Shown here: positions 17,031-24,993 of the stretch, piece by piece
Layout of the letters: the number at the start of each line of letters is the position of its first letter
Position numbering within the stretch: the stretch's first letter is position 1
Source of the DNA: an uncultured Clostridia bacterium
Lineage (GTDB): Bacteria > Bacillota > Clostridia > UMGS1810
Length of the DNA: 64,000 nt
Reading direction: 5' to 3'
Assembly (NCBI GenBank): GCA_934500705.1
Contig: CAKSTI010000013.1
Location: 1 to 64,000, forward strand
Translations under genes and position numbers: made by a program
The notes under the pieces: model-generated
Database searches by the model: none
Seen by the model: the letters and a program-made list of their open reading frames with translations, nothing else
Told to the model about the DNA's origin: nothing

Positions 17031-17285
17031 GATAGTACCTCCTTGCTTATTTTTTCGGTGCCATTCCGGCAGTCATAAAAACACACTATACACCCAACCG
17101 GGTGTGTCGTGCACAATGTACTATAAAACCCGACGGTTTGCACCATTCGGGACATAATACACCACTGTGACCGTGCCGCCCGAATTCTATGACTCGGACA
17201 TTCTCCGCAGAAATTAATTCCGAACCCGTTACCGCCCGAAATTGGTAACCTCCTGCATCATCGTATGTCAATGCCACACTTGATT
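17031..17285 (-). promoter_or_regulatory. Structured leader of the S10 operon
   Basis: About 250 bases separate the predicted transcription start from rpsJ. In transcript order I see a hairpin GTTACC/GGTAAC (17228-17249); a segment ATTCGGG (17179-17185) that can pair fully with CCCGAAT (17145-17151); and a TCGGG segment (17129-17133) that competes for the same CCCGA, closing a hairpin with an inner GGT-GCAA-ACC helix. Last is a small hairpin at 17091-17104 (ACACCC/GGGTGT with flanks). The motif TTCGGGCGG occurs twice. The exclusive pairings look like a regulatory switch for the operon; the ligand is unknown. A 63-codon frame within the leader resembles no ribosomal protein and is not called. 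Confidence 0.55.
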
Positions 17286-17314
17286 ATTCTATAATATATT
17301 GAAGCATTTTGCAA
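17286..17314 (-). promoter_or_regulatory. Housekeeping promoter of the ribosomal super-operon
   Basis: Minus strand: TTGCAA (17309-17314), a 17-base spacer, then TAGAAT (17286-17291). It is the only good sigma-A-type promoter seen upstream of rpsJ. Transcription would begin near 17279. Confidence 0.65.
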
Positions 17315-17386
17315 GCATTTTTTTCGTAAAAAACCGATATTTACCCATATTTTTAAAATTTCGTGAAATATAAACAAATTAAATTT

Positions 17387-17446
17387 GCCTTTTTGTGCTA
17401 TTTGACTAATAGCACAAAAAGGCGGACGGCGTAAAATGCCGTCCGC
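17387..17446 (-). terminator. Overlapping double hairpin: terminator of the MFS unit
   Basis: A 9-bp stem GCGGACGGC/GCCGTCCGC (17422-17446) is followed on the minus strand by CTTTTTG, a good intrinsic terminator 27 bases after the MFS stop. That T run is itself the arm of a second, perfect 16-bp hairpin (17387-17402 with 17408-17423). The two structures share two bases. Confidence 0.8.
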
Positions 17447-17473
17447 AGATGCTATATATAATGTAGAAAGCCG

Positions 17474-18664
17474 TCACACCTTCTTTGAAATCTTTCTGTT
17501 TATCATCGTTATTACAAAGAGCATAAGCACCGGGAACACTATTGCACAGAGTATTCCCGTGCGTATGGGCGACGAAAGAATATTCAGTGACGAACCTGCC
17601 GCAACAACCGCCGGGCCGAGCGTACAGCCGACATCTCCGCCGAGGGCGAGTATGCCGAACATTGTGGTGCCCTTAAAGCCTGTGTACTTTGCGGCAAGGC
17701 TGAGCGTTCCGGGCCAGACTATTGCAACGAAAAATCCGCAGAGCGCACAGCCCACCAGTGAGATTATGGGGTTTGGGCTGAGCGCTGTTAAGAGATACGA
17801 ACCTATACAGCCGACACTGCAAAATGCAATAAAATATCTGAGCCGCCATTTATCGTGAAAAACGGCATACAAAACTCTTGCAACTCCCATAAGCACCGCA
17901 AACATACAGGGACCGAGGAGGTCGCCGACGGTTTTTGAAACGCCGAGTCCGCTCTCGGCAAACATAGACGCCCACTGCGCTACGGCAAGTTCTGCCGCAC
18001 CGGAGCACGTCATAAGCACCATAAAAAGCCAGAAAAGCGATGAGGAAAACAGTTTTCCGGTTCCGTCGCTCTCGCCGTCCTCACTGAGCGATATTATGGG
18101 CACAAAGCAGAACATAACGGTTGTGGCAAGCGGAACGAGTGTCCACAGCACGGTAAGTATTCGCCAGTTTTCCGTGCCGAATACGGCAAAAAACAGTGAC
18201 GACAGCGCTATTACTATTACGCTGCCCCAGCAATAGAACGAATGGAGCATACTCATTGCCGACGACTTGGCATCAAGGGGCAGTGCCTCGACCATAGGAC
18301 TTATCATAACTTCAATAAGTCCGCTGCCAACGCCGTACACCACGGTTGACACAAGCAGGGCAAGGAGCTTATTTGCCATAAAGCCGGGCAGAAACGCCAT
18401 CATACAAAAGCCGGTTATGGCAAGCAGATTTGCGGTTATTATGGTCTTGCGGTAACCGATTTTATCTGCAAAATTTGCGCCGAGAAAATCGACGATCATT
18501 TGTGTTATAAAGTTTGCCGACACAAGCATACCAATCTGCTCTATTGTAAGCGAAAACGTCTTTTGGAATGTGACAAACAAAAGCGGCGCAAAGTTATTCA
18601 CCAGTGCGCTTGTTATATAGGCAAGGTAGCAGGTGTATTTGGTGTGGTTGTAATTAAACTTCAT
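17474..18664 (-). CDS. Major facilitator superfamily transporter
   Basis: 396 aa with about twelve hydrophobic segments, a secondary transporter of the cell membrane; the substrate is not evident. The loop after TM2 reads GANFADKIGYRKTII, the usual MFS motif between helices 2 and 3. TM5 contains the polar stretch SMLHSFYCWGSV. The start is ATG at 18664 after GAGGT; a TTG five codons earlier is unlikely because it includes the ribosome binding site. The gene begins 11 bases after the preceding unknown gene, so the two are probably co-transcribed. Confidence 0.8.
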   Translation of the reverse strand: MKFNYNHTKYTCYLAYITSALVNNFAPLLFVTFQKTFSLTIEQIGMLVSANFITQMIVDFLGANFADKIGYRKTIITANLLAITGFCMMAFLPGFMANKLLALLVSTVVYGVGSGLIEVMISPMVEALPLDAKSSAMSMLHSFYCWGSVIVIALSSLFFAVFGTENWRILTVLWTLVPLATTVMFCFVPIISLSEDGESDGTGKLFSSSLFWLFMVLMTCSGAAELAVAQWASMFAESGLGVSKTVGDLLGPCMFAVLMGVARVLYAVFHDKWRLRYFIAFCSVGCIGSYLLTALSPNPIISLVGCALCGFFVAIVWPGTLSLAAKYTGFKGTTMFGILALGGDVGCTLGPAVVAAGSSLNILSSPIRTGILCAIVFPVLMLFVITMINRKISKKV

Positions 18665-18675
18665 TATATTACCTC

Positions 18676-19233
18676 TCAAATCATATTAATTACGGAGTCG
18701 ATATTATCAATTATAAACTGCTGTGCGGAACGGTTATATAGCACGGCTGTATACTTGCCGCCGGCACCTGTTCTTTCCTCGGTGGTAATTCCTATTTTCC
18801 TGCCAGAGTCGGTCGGAGATTTTGATGTCTTTCCGTCCTGGTGTGTTTCGACGCAGAGAATTCCTGCGTCTACAAGCCAATCCGTAATGTTCTTATATGT
18901 AAGTTTTTTCATATCGTCCGGGCTGTTAATTGCGTTTATACGTTTGGCAATTTCGCTTACCGATATAGGCACGTCGGAAAATTCAAACTTCTGTGCGTCC
19001 TCAAAGGATATGGTAAACGCCGTCTTTTTAGGCTTTGAAGTTTTTGTCCTGACGCTGCCGCCGTTTTCTATTACCTGTCTTAAAACATCGGACACATAGA
19101 ACAGGCACCGTGACAGTCTGACGTTATTTATAACATCGCTGTCGTCTATGACCGTATCGTCAAGCGGATTTATTCCGTTTGCCAGTTTATCGATATATGT
19201 TTTTGCCCTCTGCATAAGTTCTGTTTCCGTCAT
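18676..19233 (-). CDS. Conserved protein of unknown function
   Basis: 185 aa, soluble, no signal peptide. It opens MTETELMQRAKTYIDKLANG and has a motif-rich start (NPLDDTVIDDSDVINNVRLSRCLFYVSDVLRQ). The middle (ISVSEIAKRIN, KKLTYKNITDWLVDAGIL) looks like a winged-helix fold, with a lysine/threonine-rich link before it. I do not recognise a named family with certainty. The ATG at 19233 follows GGGGGA; a longer frame starting upstream only reads through the tRNA-like hairpin (it would encode WVRVPL, a well-known artefact of tRNA T-arms). A winged-helix regulator or nucleic-acid-binding role is a guess. Confidence 0.6.
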   Translation of the reverse strand: MTETELMQRAKTYIDKLANGINPLDDTVIDDSDVINNVRLSRCLFYVSDVLRQVIENGGSVRTKTSKPKKTAFTISFEDAQKFEFSDVPISVSEIAKRINAINSPDDMKKLTYKNITDWLVDAGILCVETHQDGKTSKSPTDSGRKIGITTEERTGAGGKYTAVLYNRSAQQFIIDNIDSVINMI

Positions 19234-19259
19234 ATTTATTCCCCCAACTCTCTCCTGCC

Positions 19260-19290
19260 TAAGCAGTGGGACTCGAACCCACATTGCCTA
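19260..19290 (-). other. tRNA-minihelix-like hairpin, copy 1
   Basis: On the minus strand TAGGCA (19285-19290) pairs with TGCTTA (19260-19265) and encloses a perfect tRNA T-arm: GTGGG, loop TTCGAGT, CCCAC. The D and anticodon arms of a tRNA are absent; only two bases link the acceptor-like strand to the T-stem. It lies 26 bases before the start codon of the unknown gene. A closely similar copy is at 42328-42361. Confidence 0.6.
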
Positions 19291-19326
19291 TAATACATTA
19301 AATTCCGCTTTTTGTCAATTACAAAA

Positions 19327-19360
19327 TTCACCGCAGGCGCAAAAATGCGCCTACGGTGAA
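19327..19360 (-). terminator. Terminator of the DUF11 gene
   Basis: A near-perfect 15-bp hairpin, TTCACCG-AGGCGCA with TGCGCCT-CGGTGAA and one mismatch, is followed by TTTTGT on the minus strand just after the DUF11 stop codon. Confidence 0.85.
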
Positions 19361-19366
19361 AAGCAA

Positions 19367-20224
19367 TCAAATAGTGCCTGTTATAACAAGTGTGCTTACG
19401 CCCGGTGTTACCGTCCAGACGCCCGTTGTCGGGTTCTGGGAATAGGTTGCGGCAGGAACTGTTATCTTGCCGGGTACGGTTGCAAACTCTCCGGTCGTTC
19501 CATCATAAGTGTAATCGGTGGTTGACGCCCACGCATTTCCGTTAAATATCACAGATGTGAGGTCTATTGCCGGCGCAAAATTGTCACTGACACTCACATC
19601 GTCACCGGCTGTAATAGCCGTATTGCCTGTATTCTGAATATAAAAAGTGTAGGTGATTTCTCCGTTTTCGGTAACGGTTGACGGGCAAAGTGCTTTTGTA
19701 ATTGAAAGGATAGGTTCGGCAAGCGCAGAAACCGTTGCAACCGCCTCAACGGGCGTATTAAGTCCACCGCCGGACACGGTTGCTGTGTTGTTAATTATGC
19801 CCTCTGCGTTCAAGGGAGCGTACTCGTTTGCACGTGCCTCATATACAATTATTGTATTGCCGCCTGCCGGCACGGTTATGCCGTTTACAACAAGAGGCGG
19901 TCCGGAAACAACTGCCGGTGCTGTTTGTAGTTCGCCGTTGATATAATATTTAACCGAGCCGGTTTCATAGTCAAGAGGAACAACGTTTACTCCCTCGGAA
20001 ACAGTATATTGTCCCAGATTATCGGTCACGGTCAGTCCCGTGTAATCTGCCGTACCGGAATTTAATATACTCACAAGATACGTTATTGTGCCGTTCCTCG
20101 AATAGGTACCGAGCAAAGTTGTTTTTGTTACGCTGATAACTTCACGTATTTCACCCGTTACCACGTTGGAATTGGTTATGGTTCCGTTGTAGCGCAGTGT
20201 TGCCTGATTTGTGAATTGTGCCAT
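19367..20224 (-). CDS. DUF11 repeat protein, probably surface or spore associated
   Basis: 285 aa, opening MAQFTNQATLRYNGTITNSN. Two DUF11-type beta-sandwich repeats are visible, one starting near VISVTKTTLLGTYSRNGTITYLVSILNSG and one near LSITKALCPSTVTENGEITYTFYIQNTGN; each has the typical K-x-x-x-G-x-I-T-Y-x-I-x-N-x-G pattern. There is no signal peptide, membrane segment or sortase motif, which is odd for this domain and hints at delivery by mother-cell lysis, as for spore-surface proteins. It is divergent from spoIVA, but its own promoter is not clear. The spore link is inference. Confidence 0.65.
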   Translation of the reverse strand: MAQFTNQATLRYNGTITNSNVVTGEIREVISVTKTTLLGTYSRNGTITYLVSILNSGTADYTGLTVTDNLGQYTVSEGVNVVPLDYETGSVKYYINGELQTAPAVVSGPPLVVNGITVPAGGNTIIVYEARANEYAPLNAEGIINNTATVSGGGLNTPVEAVATVSALAEPILSITKALCPSTVTENGEITYTFYIQNTGNTAITAGDDVSVSDNFAPAIDLTSVIFNGNAWASTTDYTYDGTTGEFATVPGKITVPAATYSQNPTTGVWTVTPGVSTLVITGTI

Positions 20225-20250
20225 ATAAATCTGCCTTTCGTTTTGTAGTA

Positions 20251-20264
20251 GAGAAAATTTTCTC
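20251..20264. promoter_or_regulatory. Perfect 14-base palindrome in the DUF11-spoIVA intergenic region
   Basis: GAGAAAATTTTCTC lies about 27 bases before the DUF11 start codon. It could be an operator or a short mRNA hairpin in the DUF11 leader. Confidence 0.4.
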
Positions 20265-20310
20265 AGTACATTATATTTACTTATTCGACAAAATGTTACT
20301 TACAAAACAT

Positions 20311-20339
20311 TCATAATGCGTGGCGGCTTTTCATACATT
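20311..20339 (+). promoter_or_regulatory. Sigma-E promoter of spoIVA
   Basis: TCATAAT (20311-20317), 14 bases, then CATACATT (20332-20339). This matches the sigma-E pattern (KHATATT, 14-15 bases, CATACAHT) and places the start about 25 bases before the spoIVA ATG. In Bacillus subtilis spoIVA is a sigma-E gene, so motif and function agree. Confidence 0.8.
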
Positions 20340-20370
20340 GGTACAAAGTACAAAGTGTGGAGGAATTTTT

Positions 20371-21849
20371 ATGGCTGAATACAACATTTACAAAGACATT
20401 TCAAAGCGCTCCAACGGAGATGTCTATATAGGAGTAGTCGGGCCGGTCAGAACGGGTAAGTCAACCTTTATTAAAAAATTTATGGACTTGCTCGTTATTC
20501 CGAACATAGACAACGCCTTTAAACGGGAGCGCACACGTGACGAGCTGCCGCAAAGCAGTGCGGGCAGAACCATTATGACAACAGAGCCGAAATTTATACC
20601 AAACGAAGCCGTAGAAATCACGCTGTCCGACAACGCAAAGTTCAACGTTCGTATGATAGACTGCGTGGGCTATATTATAGACTCTGCGCTCGGTTACATT
20701 GAGGATAACGCCCCCAGAATGGTGAGGACGCCGTGGTCGGACAAGGAAATTCCTTTTGCACAGGCGGCGGAAACGGGAACTCACAAGGTTATATGCGAAC
20801 ATTCCACAATCGGACTTGTGGTAACGACTGACGGCAGCATAACCGACATTGACCGTGCAGACTATGTAAATGCGGAAAACAGGGTTATAACGGAACTTAA
20901 AGAGCTTAACAAACCGTTTATAGTTCTCCTAAACTCCGTAAATCCGAACGGAGAGGCGGCTCAAAAGGTAAAGGCGGAGATAGAAGCACGCCACAACACG
21001 CCCGTTATGTGCGTAAACTGCGCCGAGCTTGAAACAAAGGACATAAACGACATAATCGAAAAAGTTTTGTTTGAATTTCCGCTAAAAGAAGCGTCGGTTG
21101 AAATCCCGGACTGGGTGGACGTTCTCCAAGCCGACCACTGGCTCAAAAAATCCATATATGAGAGCATACTCGACTCGCTTAAAAATGTATCCAAAATCCG
21201 TGACTCAAAGAAAATCTCCGAGAGCCTTCTTGCCTGCGACAGCATAACGGAGTCAAAAATTGACAGCATCAATTTGGGTGAAGGCACTGTCCGCCTTAAA
21301 GTGAACACAGACGAAAATCTGTTTTACAAAATTTTAGGCGAGGAAACGGGATTTGAAATAAGCGGAAAAGACAATCTTATGACGCTGATGAAATCGCTCT
21401 CCGGCATAAAACACGAGTATGACAAAATATCGTTTGCCCTGCAAGAGGTTAAAGAAACAGGCTACGGCATAGTTTCTCCTACGATTGACGAACTGTCGCT
21501 TGAAGAGCCCGAAATCGTAAAGCAGGGCAGCAAATTCGGTGTACGTCTGCGTGCAAGTGCGCCGAGCATACATATGATTAGAGCTGACATAGAAACCGAA
21601 GTATCTCCGATAGTCGGAACGGAAAAGCAATCCGAGGATTTGGTACACTATTTGCTCAAAGAGTTTGAGGTTGACCCAAAATCCATTTGGAGCACAAACA
21701 TCTTCGGAAAATCCTTAAACGAACTCGTAAACGAGGATTTGCACAACAAGCTGTACCGTATGCCGGACGACGCACGGTTCAAACTGCAAGAAACGCTGCA
21801 AAAAATCATAAACGAGGGCAGCGGCGGACTTATTTGCATTATTCTTTAA
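20371..21849 (+). CDS. spoIVA: Stage IV sporulation protein A, spore coat morphogenetic ATPase
   Basis: 492 aa, the same length as the Bacillus protein. SpoIVA polymerises around the forespore with ATP and forms the base layer of the coat. The P-loop is GPVRTGKST at 24-32, with the Walker B-like segment NVRMIDCVGYIID near 91-103. The conserved end GGLICIIL carries the cysteine found in many homologues. The start is ATG at 20371 (MAEYNIYKDI) after GGAGG; an upstream in-frame ATG at 20320 lies inside the promoter and is rejected. Confidence 0.96.
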   Translation: MAEYNIYKDISKRSNGDVYIGVVGPVRTGKSTFIKKFMDLLVIPNIDNAFKRERTRDELPQSSAGRTIMTTEPKFIPNEAVEITLSDNAKFNVRMIDCVGYIIDSALGYIEDNAPRMVRTPWSDKEIPFAQAAETGTHKVICEHSTIGLVVTTDGSITDIDRADYVNAENRVITELKELNKPFIVLLNSVNPNGEAAQKVKAEIEARHNTPVMCVNCAELETKDINDIIEKVLFEFPLKEASVEIPDWVDVLQADHWLKKSIYESILDSLKNVSKIRDSKKISESLLACDSITESKIDSINLGEGTVRLKVNTDENLFYKILGEETGFEISGKDNLMTLMKSLSGIKHEYDKISFALQEVKETGYGIVSPTIDELSLEEPEIVKQGSKFGVRLRASAPSIHMIRADIETEVSPIVGTEKQSEDLVHYLLKEFEVDPKSIWSTNIFGKSLNELVNEDLHNKLYRMPDDARFKLQETLQKIINEGSGGLICIIL

Positions 21850-21852
21850 AAG

Positions 21853-21893
21853 AAATCCCGGAAAGCGGTTAATATTACCTGTTTCCGGGATTT
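21853..21893 (+). terminator. spoIVA terminator with overlapping second hairpin
   Basis: AAATCCCGGAAA/TTTCCGGGATTT pairs over 12 bp and is followed by TTT. The T run begins the arm of a second 12-bp hairpin (21893-21904 with 21917-21928, TTTTCTAAAACA/TGTTTTAGAAAA). The stems can also serve the opposite gene ending at 21955. Confidence 0.8.
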
Positions 21894-21954
21894 TTTCTAA
21901 AACACTTTATTTAAGATGTTTTAGAAAAGTCTATTTTATCAAATACATTTCGCT

Positions 21955-23241
21955 TCATACAGTTGCAGAATTATATTTTATATTTTCAATATCCTTTGAA
22001 CAAAGAATTTTTTTATTCAACAGTTGCTGAGCAATATTTTCAAAAAGAACATTATTTGATGCTATAATTTCTTTTGCCCTAAGATAGTATTTCTCGATTT
22101 CTGTCACAGCAGCCTTTTCTTGCATCGATAACAACTCATTGGAACGTTCGCCATAGTCCCCGTAAAGATGAAAACCGGAAGTACATCGAGTCGTAATAAG
22201 GTTTCTTACCTTGTAAAACGCTTTATCCAAATCTTCCGAACATCCCATATCACAGCTTCCAAATTTCTGATCAACAGCGGCTTTGCCGGCAAGTGCACCG
22301 ATTACTAAAACTTCATCTTTTTCAAAAGGGCTAGCACAAAAATCCATATCATATATGGTAATACCTTCCAAATTGCTATAATTTGAACCAAATAAAGAAA
22401 CGAGTGCAACGCTTTCGGGTGCCAATATTTCATGTATTAACGTATGCCCTGCCTCGTGGTATGCCATTTTGGTCAACAAGGACTTCGGGACATTTTCTAA
22501 ACCGCTTTTTTCAAGTGCCGATGGAGAAATATCAAATATCACCCTCATAGCAGCCTTCAAAAAATGAGACATTTCTATACATTCTGCGCCTTCAAATCCC
22601 GCATATATACCTGCTTCGTTTATAATTGTTTCCAACTCTGCGCAAGAATGACTATTCATAATTTTTACAACTGATTTGTAATCCAACTTATCTGAAACTT
22701 TCTTTTTTGCTAAGTAATGTTTAATTATTTGTTCTGCATCTGTGATATTTGGCGTACGAACTTCTATAATTCTGTCAAACCTGCCGGCTCTCAACAACGA
22801 ATCAGGTAGACAGCTTAAATTATTTGCTGTTGCCACCACCAGAACATTTTTGTCTTTTACTTCATCAATACAGGACTGAACCGTTACATATTCTTCTGAA
22901 TCCGGATGCATCACATCACCGTTTGCAAACTTGTCCATATCATCAAGGAAAACGATTGATGCTTGTTCGCTAGCTGCTTTGTTGAATATTTCTTTTATAT
23001 GTTTTACAAAATCTCCGTTCGGTCTGTCTTTTCTGCAAATAAAGCATTTTATAGCAATAGAATTAATCAATGTATTTGCCATCAAAGATTTGCCAACGCC
23101 GGGAACTCCGTATATCAGTACACCTGCGGGGGGCTTTACGCCCAGATTATCGTATTTGCACTTGTTTCTGTAAATATCCAAAATTTGCTCTAATTCCTTT
23201 TTGATTGTCGTATATCCTATGATTTTATCAAATTCTCCCAT
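21955..23241 (-). CDS. Soluble FtsH-like AAA ATPase with M41 protease domain
   Basis: 428 aa. The AAA module has Walker A GVPGVGKS (45-52), Walker B VFLDDMD (97-103, DD in place of the usual DE) and the second-region-of-homology segment DSLLRAGRFDR (147-157) with two arginine fingers. The M41 peptidase domain has HEAGH (262-266) and the third ligand probably D337 in CSEDLDKAF. The N-terminal membrane helices of housekeeping FtsH are absent, so the protein is predicted cytosolic. It follows the PcfJ-like gene by 45 bases and is probably co-transcribed. The start at 23241 follows AAAGGA; upstream ATGs are possible. An ATP-dependent zinc protease acting on a special substrate, perhaps its neighbour, is the likely role. 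Confidence 0.75.
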   Translation of the reverse strand: MGEFDKIIGYTTIKKELEQILDIYRNKCKYDNLGVKPPAGVLIYGVPGVGKSLMANTLINSIAIKCFICRKDRPNGDFVKHIKEIFNKAASEQASIVFLDDMDKFANGDVMHPDSEEYVTVQSCIDEVKDKNVLVVATANNLSCLPDSLLRAGRFDRIIEVRTPNITDAEQIIKHYLAKKKVSDKLDYKSVVKIMNSHSCAELETIINEAGIYAGFEGAECIEMSHFLKAAMRVIFDISPSALEKSGLENVPKSLLTKMAYHEAGHTLIHEILAPESVALVSLFGSNYSNLEGITIYDMDFCASPFEKDEVLVIGALAGKAAVDQKFGSCDMGCSEDLDKAFYKVRNLITTRCTSGFHLYGDYGERSNELLSMQEKAAVTEIEKYYLRAKEIIASNNVLFENIAQQLLNKKILCSKDIENIKYNSATV

Positions 23242-23286
23242 TATGCATTTTCCTTTCATTACCATTAACATTTTAAATAGTTCATT

Positions 23287-24873
23287 TTATTCGTTATCGT
23301 CCCACTTAACGTCATACCTTTTACACCATCTCCGTATCGCCGCACATACACCAAAATTGTTAGTTATTGGCTGATTATTACGCAAAAAAGCCTCTGATAT
23401 TTTTTCCCAGTTTGAACTAACAGAAAATGCAGCAACAAAAACTCCATTGGCTTTTACCGCAATCACCGGAAAATAATATGATGATAAACAGTTGTTCATC
23501 ATTTTTCCTGCCATTTTGTAGTCGTTGGTAGTTACTAAACGTTCAAAACTATATCCATCAATTAGACAATCGCTTATTTGAGTGCACGGCATACATCTGA
23601 TTGTTGACGGAATTGCTTCTGCTTCGATGGTGTATGAATTTTCCCTGCATAAGTTCAGCCATTTTTTCTGGTTACGTTCTGTTTTTTTTGCAGCATCACT
23701 CATTGACATATATTTAAAGCTGTATAAACACAAGCTATAAAAATGTTTGGCCATTTGATTCATAACAACTGTACTGCTTTCGTATTTGAACGCCTCGGAT
23801 ATAAACTTCGCTATAACCGGATAACAACTCATTTTTGAAAGTATAAAGTAAATATGCTCAAATAACAATATCCTGTTAAAATAGTCAATATTATTTACTG
23901 CATTGTAAAGTTGTTTTATTTCACGATAATAAAACATCAATCCCGGATTAGAAAAGATAATTCTGCGTGCCGCTTTATTTGCCGGTAAATTCAACCGTTC
24001 ATACACAACAGGGACATTCTTGGAAAGATGTAGAGCTTTCGCAACTGCTTTAAAGCCGGGAGACAGTTCATACGTCTCTATGCGTAACGGTATGGAATTA
24101 TAGAAATTCCGATTGTAGCCGACAAATCTTGTGGCAGAAACAAGATTTTCAAATGTAATCATCTGCGAATGAAATGGAAATCCATTATTATCTTTAAAAA
24201 ATTCTTTAAGTTTTTTTCGCAGCTTTTGATTTGACAGCAACAAATTGTATAGTATCCCATTCCTCTCAAAATCAGGTATTTCGGTTACATCTCTTACACA
24301 AACAACCTCCCCCTCACAGTTTGTTATTTGTATATACGTATGTCCGCTATGCAAATTAAAAACTGTGGTTTCGTAATAGATAAACGGTGATTTCAATTCG
24401 ATTCTCTCAGGCCACTTTATGCTCAATAATTCATCAATACTGTCGAACGTACAGGACACAATTATTTTTCCTCGTTCTTTGGCAATGGAAACATCATAAT
24501 ATCGTTCAGATTTTTTACTAACATTTTTACAATACGGGCAATGTATTTTTTCATCAACAAAAAATTTTTTCCCAATAGTCAAATCTGCAATGTTATGTTC
24601 AAATAACGTTAACTGACCAGATGCCCATTGGGTTATTTTTTCTCTATTTGTTTCTTTATTACTAACATACTTTACAGGTAACTCACTACCGCAATATGGA
24701 CATTTGACAATCGAGGAAATAAGTGTTGCGGTCCCGTCATAATTATTTATCGCCTTCGAAAATTCAAAGCACTTTTCCGACAGCAATAAATCAAAGGCCT
24801 TTCGTATTTTTATGGTTTGCTTTTTTTCCAATATTTCATATCCCGTCGAGATTTGCAAATTAATTTTTTTCAT
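23287..24873 (-). CDS. PcfJ-like protein with two zinc-knuckle motifs
   Basis: 528 aa. Two identical CPYC motifs (58-61 and 112-115), each within a KCPYCGSE or HCPYCKN setting, suggest a zinc ribbon. The C-terminal region (about 450-520: MAGKMMNNCLSSYY, FVAAF, NNQPITNN) resembles the PcfJ domain, known from conjugative and phage elements, whose function is poorly understood. The long middle part is helical with no known motif. AGGGGGTG lies seven bases before the ATG. With the FtsH-like gene it forms a unit bounded by terminators. The AT-rich codons differ from neighbouring core genes, as expected for acquired DNA. The PcfJ call is by eye and moderate. Confidence 0.55.
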   Translation of the reverse strand: MKKINLQISTGYEILEKKQTIKIRKAFDLLLSEKCFEFSKAINNYDGTATLISSIVKCPYCGSELPVKYVSNKETNREKITQWASGQLTLFEHNIADLTIGKKFFVDEKIHCPYCKNVSKKSERYYDVSIAKERGKIIVSCTFDSIDELLSIKWPERIELKSPFIYYETTVFNLHSGHTYIQITNCEGEVVCVRDVTEIPDFERNGILYNLLLSNQKLRKKLKEFFKDNNGFPFHSQMITFENLVSATRFVGYNRNFYNSIPLRIETYELSPGFKAVAKALHLSKNVPVVYERLNLPANKAARRIIFSNPGLMFYYREIKQLYNAVNNIDYFNRILLFEHIYFILSKMSCYPVIAKFISEAFKYESSTVVMNQMAKHFYSLCLYSFKYMSMSDAAKKTERNQKKWLNLCRENSYTIEAEAIPSTIRCMPCTQISDCLIDGYSFERLVTTNDYKMAGKMMNNCLSSYYFPVIAVKANGVFVAAFSVSSNWEKISEAFLRNNQPITNNFGVCAAIRRWCKRYDVKWDDNE

Positions 24874-24957
24874 TTGATTTTCACCCCCTTATCCTGGTAC
24901 AAATATATCACATTGAATGGGGCAAAAATAACTCATCGTTATTTTAAGAAAAAAACA

Positions 24958-24983
24958 GAGCATATCATCACAATGACACGCTC
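24958..24983 (-). terminator. Terminator of the nuclease-WYL unit
   Basis: GAGCGTGTCAT and ATGATATGCTC pair with G-T wobbles around TGTG, followed on the minus strand by TGTTTTTTTC. It separates the WYL unit from the PcfJ-like unit. The PcfJ-like promoter should lie in 24874-24957, but I see no strong one. Confidence 0.75.
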
Positions 24984-24993
24984 CTAAAAAACA

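Noticed and set aside
17086..17277. Open frame of 63 codons in the S10 leader
   Set aside because: It starts at GTG without a good binding site and its translation matches no family; RNA structure explains the region better.
23272..23286. Possible frameshift or fusion between the FtsH-like and PcfJ-like genes
   Set aside because: Both have full-length domains and their own starts; the gap of about 45 bases is ordinary operon spacing.
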